Shown here: one piece after another, positions 62,961 through 64,000 of the stretch | Position numbering within the stretch: position 1 is the stretch's first letter | How the letters are laid out: each line of letters begins with the position of its first letter | Assembly (NCBI GenBank): GCA_964035545.1 | Contig: OZ037768.1 | Coordinates: forward strand, 15,500,175 to 15,564,174 | Length of the DNA stretch: 64,000 nt | Reading direction: 5' to 3' | Origin: Bugula neritina | Lineage: Eukaryota; Bryozoa; Gymnolaemata; Cheilostomatida; Bugulidae | Position numbers and translations under genes: made by a program | The notes under the pieces: generated by a model | The model's input: the letters and a program-made list of their open reading frames with translations, nothing else | Databases searched by the model: none | Told to the model about the DNA's origin: nothing

Positions 62961-64000
62961 GATAGTAGAACTACTGTGCTTAACAGTGCCCAAATCTGTT
63001 AAAACTTTCCCAAATGGGCTAAAACATGCCCAAATGTACTAAATTGAGCCAAACATGCTAATAGTACCTATTTGTGCCCAGAAGTTTTGAACATGCCCAG
63101 TAGTGCTAAAACTAGAACAAGTGTGCTCAACAGTGCCCAATTGGGCTAAAACGTGCCCAAACGTACTAAATTGAGCGAAATATGATAATAGTACCAATAA
63201 GTGCCCAGAGTTTCTGAAATGTGCATAAGAATGCTGATAGTAGAACTACTGTGCTTAACAGTGCCCAAATCTGTTAAAACATTCCCAAATGGGCTAAAAC
63301 ATGCCCAAATTTACTAAATCGAGCCAAATATGCTAATGGTACTTTTTTGTGCCCCGAAGTTCTGAACGTGCCCAGTAGTGCTAAAACTAGAACAAGTGTG
63401 CTCAACAGTGCCCAATTGGGCTAAAACATGCCCAAATGTACTAAATTGAGCCAAATATGTTAATAGTACCAATAAGTGCCCAGAGGTTCTGAAACGTGGC
63501 CAATAGTGCCAATAGTAGTTCTGGTGTGCTTAAAGATGCCCAAATGTCCTAAAATATGCCAAAATGTGCGAAATTGAGCCAAACATGCTTACAGTACCTA
63601 TTAGTGCCCAGAAGTTCTGAAACTAGCCGTATAATGCTAAAACTAAAACAAGTGTTCTCAACAGTGCCCAAATGTGCTAAAAGGTGCCCAAATGTGCTAA
63701 AATATGCCCGAATACACTGACTTGAGCCGAATGAGCTAATAGTAGCAATAAATGCCCAGAGGTTCTGAAACGTGCCCAATAGCGCTAATAGTAGAAAAAG
63801 TGTGCTCAACAGTGCCCAAATGTCCTAAAACATGCACAAATGTGCTAAAACATGCCCAAATGTGCTAAATTGAGCTGAATATGCTAATATAACCAATAAG
63901 TGCCCAAAAGTTCTAAAATGGCCCAATAGTGCTATTAGTAGAACTAGTGTTCTTAACAGTGCCCAAATGTCCTAAAACAATCCCCACTGTGCTAAAACAT

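Larger units (their letters stand above)
18555..64000. repeat. Satellite array, right part (at least 45 kb)
   Basis: Continuation of the left array in the same orientation, with 128-bp and 148-bp units and a 20-bp internal submotif. Units alternate between variants such as 'gctaatagtagaactagtgtgctt' type and 'gctaaaactagaacaagtgtgctc' type. They are grouped in higher-order blocks of several kb. With the left part, at least 48 kb is visible, roughly 350 units by length. Repeated minus-strand frames of 60-125 codons recur throughout because particular unit combinations lack stops. No splice-linked exon, RNA gene or unrelated insertion is seen in this stretch. Confidence 0.97.

Noticed and set aside
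18825-63809. Dozens of similar minus-strand open frames of 60-125 codons (starting MSTLVLLLALLGTF, MGTFEHIW or MGAVKHTSS) in the satellite
   Set aside because: They are the same satellite units read where a run happens to lack stops. The 128-bp unit is not a multiple of three, so no frame is maintained along the array. They show no domain, no splice structure and no consistent start.
18555-64000. Possible CRISPR array or bacterial repeat locus because of regular short repeats
   Set aside because: The repeats are contiguous, about 128-148 bp, with no unique spacers. The neighbouring gene is intron-rich and eukaryotic.

Overview
The window looks like nuclear DNA of a non-model animal. It holds a very large satellite array and one spliced gene with canonical GT-AG introns. 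Block motifs of that gene resemble uncharacterised, highly multiplied protein families that I recall from cnidarian and sponge gene sets. That recollection is from memory and unchecked, so the taxon stays open (an aquatic invertebrate is the best guess).

Layout: positions 1-2657 and 18555-64000 are one tandem satellite, in the same orientation on both sides and running off both window edges. Its basic unit is about 128 bp, with a 148-bp form carrying one extra 20-bp submotif. Monomer variants are organised into higher-order blocks copied at about 1.9, 2.2, 2.6, 4.5 and 7.2 kb. No gene is supported anywhere in the satellite.

Positions 2658-18554 (15,897 bp) are a single-event interruption of one satellite unit. 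The interruption starts and ends with a 22-bp terminal inverted repeat (19/22 matching, CACAGC ends) and is flanked by a 2-bp CA duplication. Uninterrupted copies of the same unit occur elsewhere in the array, for example at 20303-20330. This is therefore a giant DNA transposon with an identifiable empty site.

Inside the transposon, on the + strand, a 16-exon gene (5173-11577) encodes a protein of about 1,170 residues. All intron phases fit except at two lesions: a frameshift near 9195-9210 and an apparently decayed 3' splice site at 10039-10040. Its centre carries a D-x-P-A...G...GG...C-x-C block similar in layout to the D-x-P-A...G...C-x2-C region of CACTA/EnSpm (CMC) transposases. A candidate D448/D547/E679 acidic triad is present. 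CACTA-like ends, a 2-bp duplication and this motif together suggest a divergent, perhaps undescribed, CMC-related transposon lineage. This is the main candidate for a new system.

The 3' non-coding part of the giant element was itself hit by a 3.49-kb element (13038-16527). That element has inverted arms of about 880 bp, an AT duplication, and the remains of a THAP/HTH_Tnp_4-type (ISL2EU-like) transposase lacking its DDE domain. The order of events read from the sequence is: satellite, then the 12.4-kb transposon, then the nested element. The remaining stretches (2680-5172, 11578-13035, 16530-18532) hold no recognisable gene.
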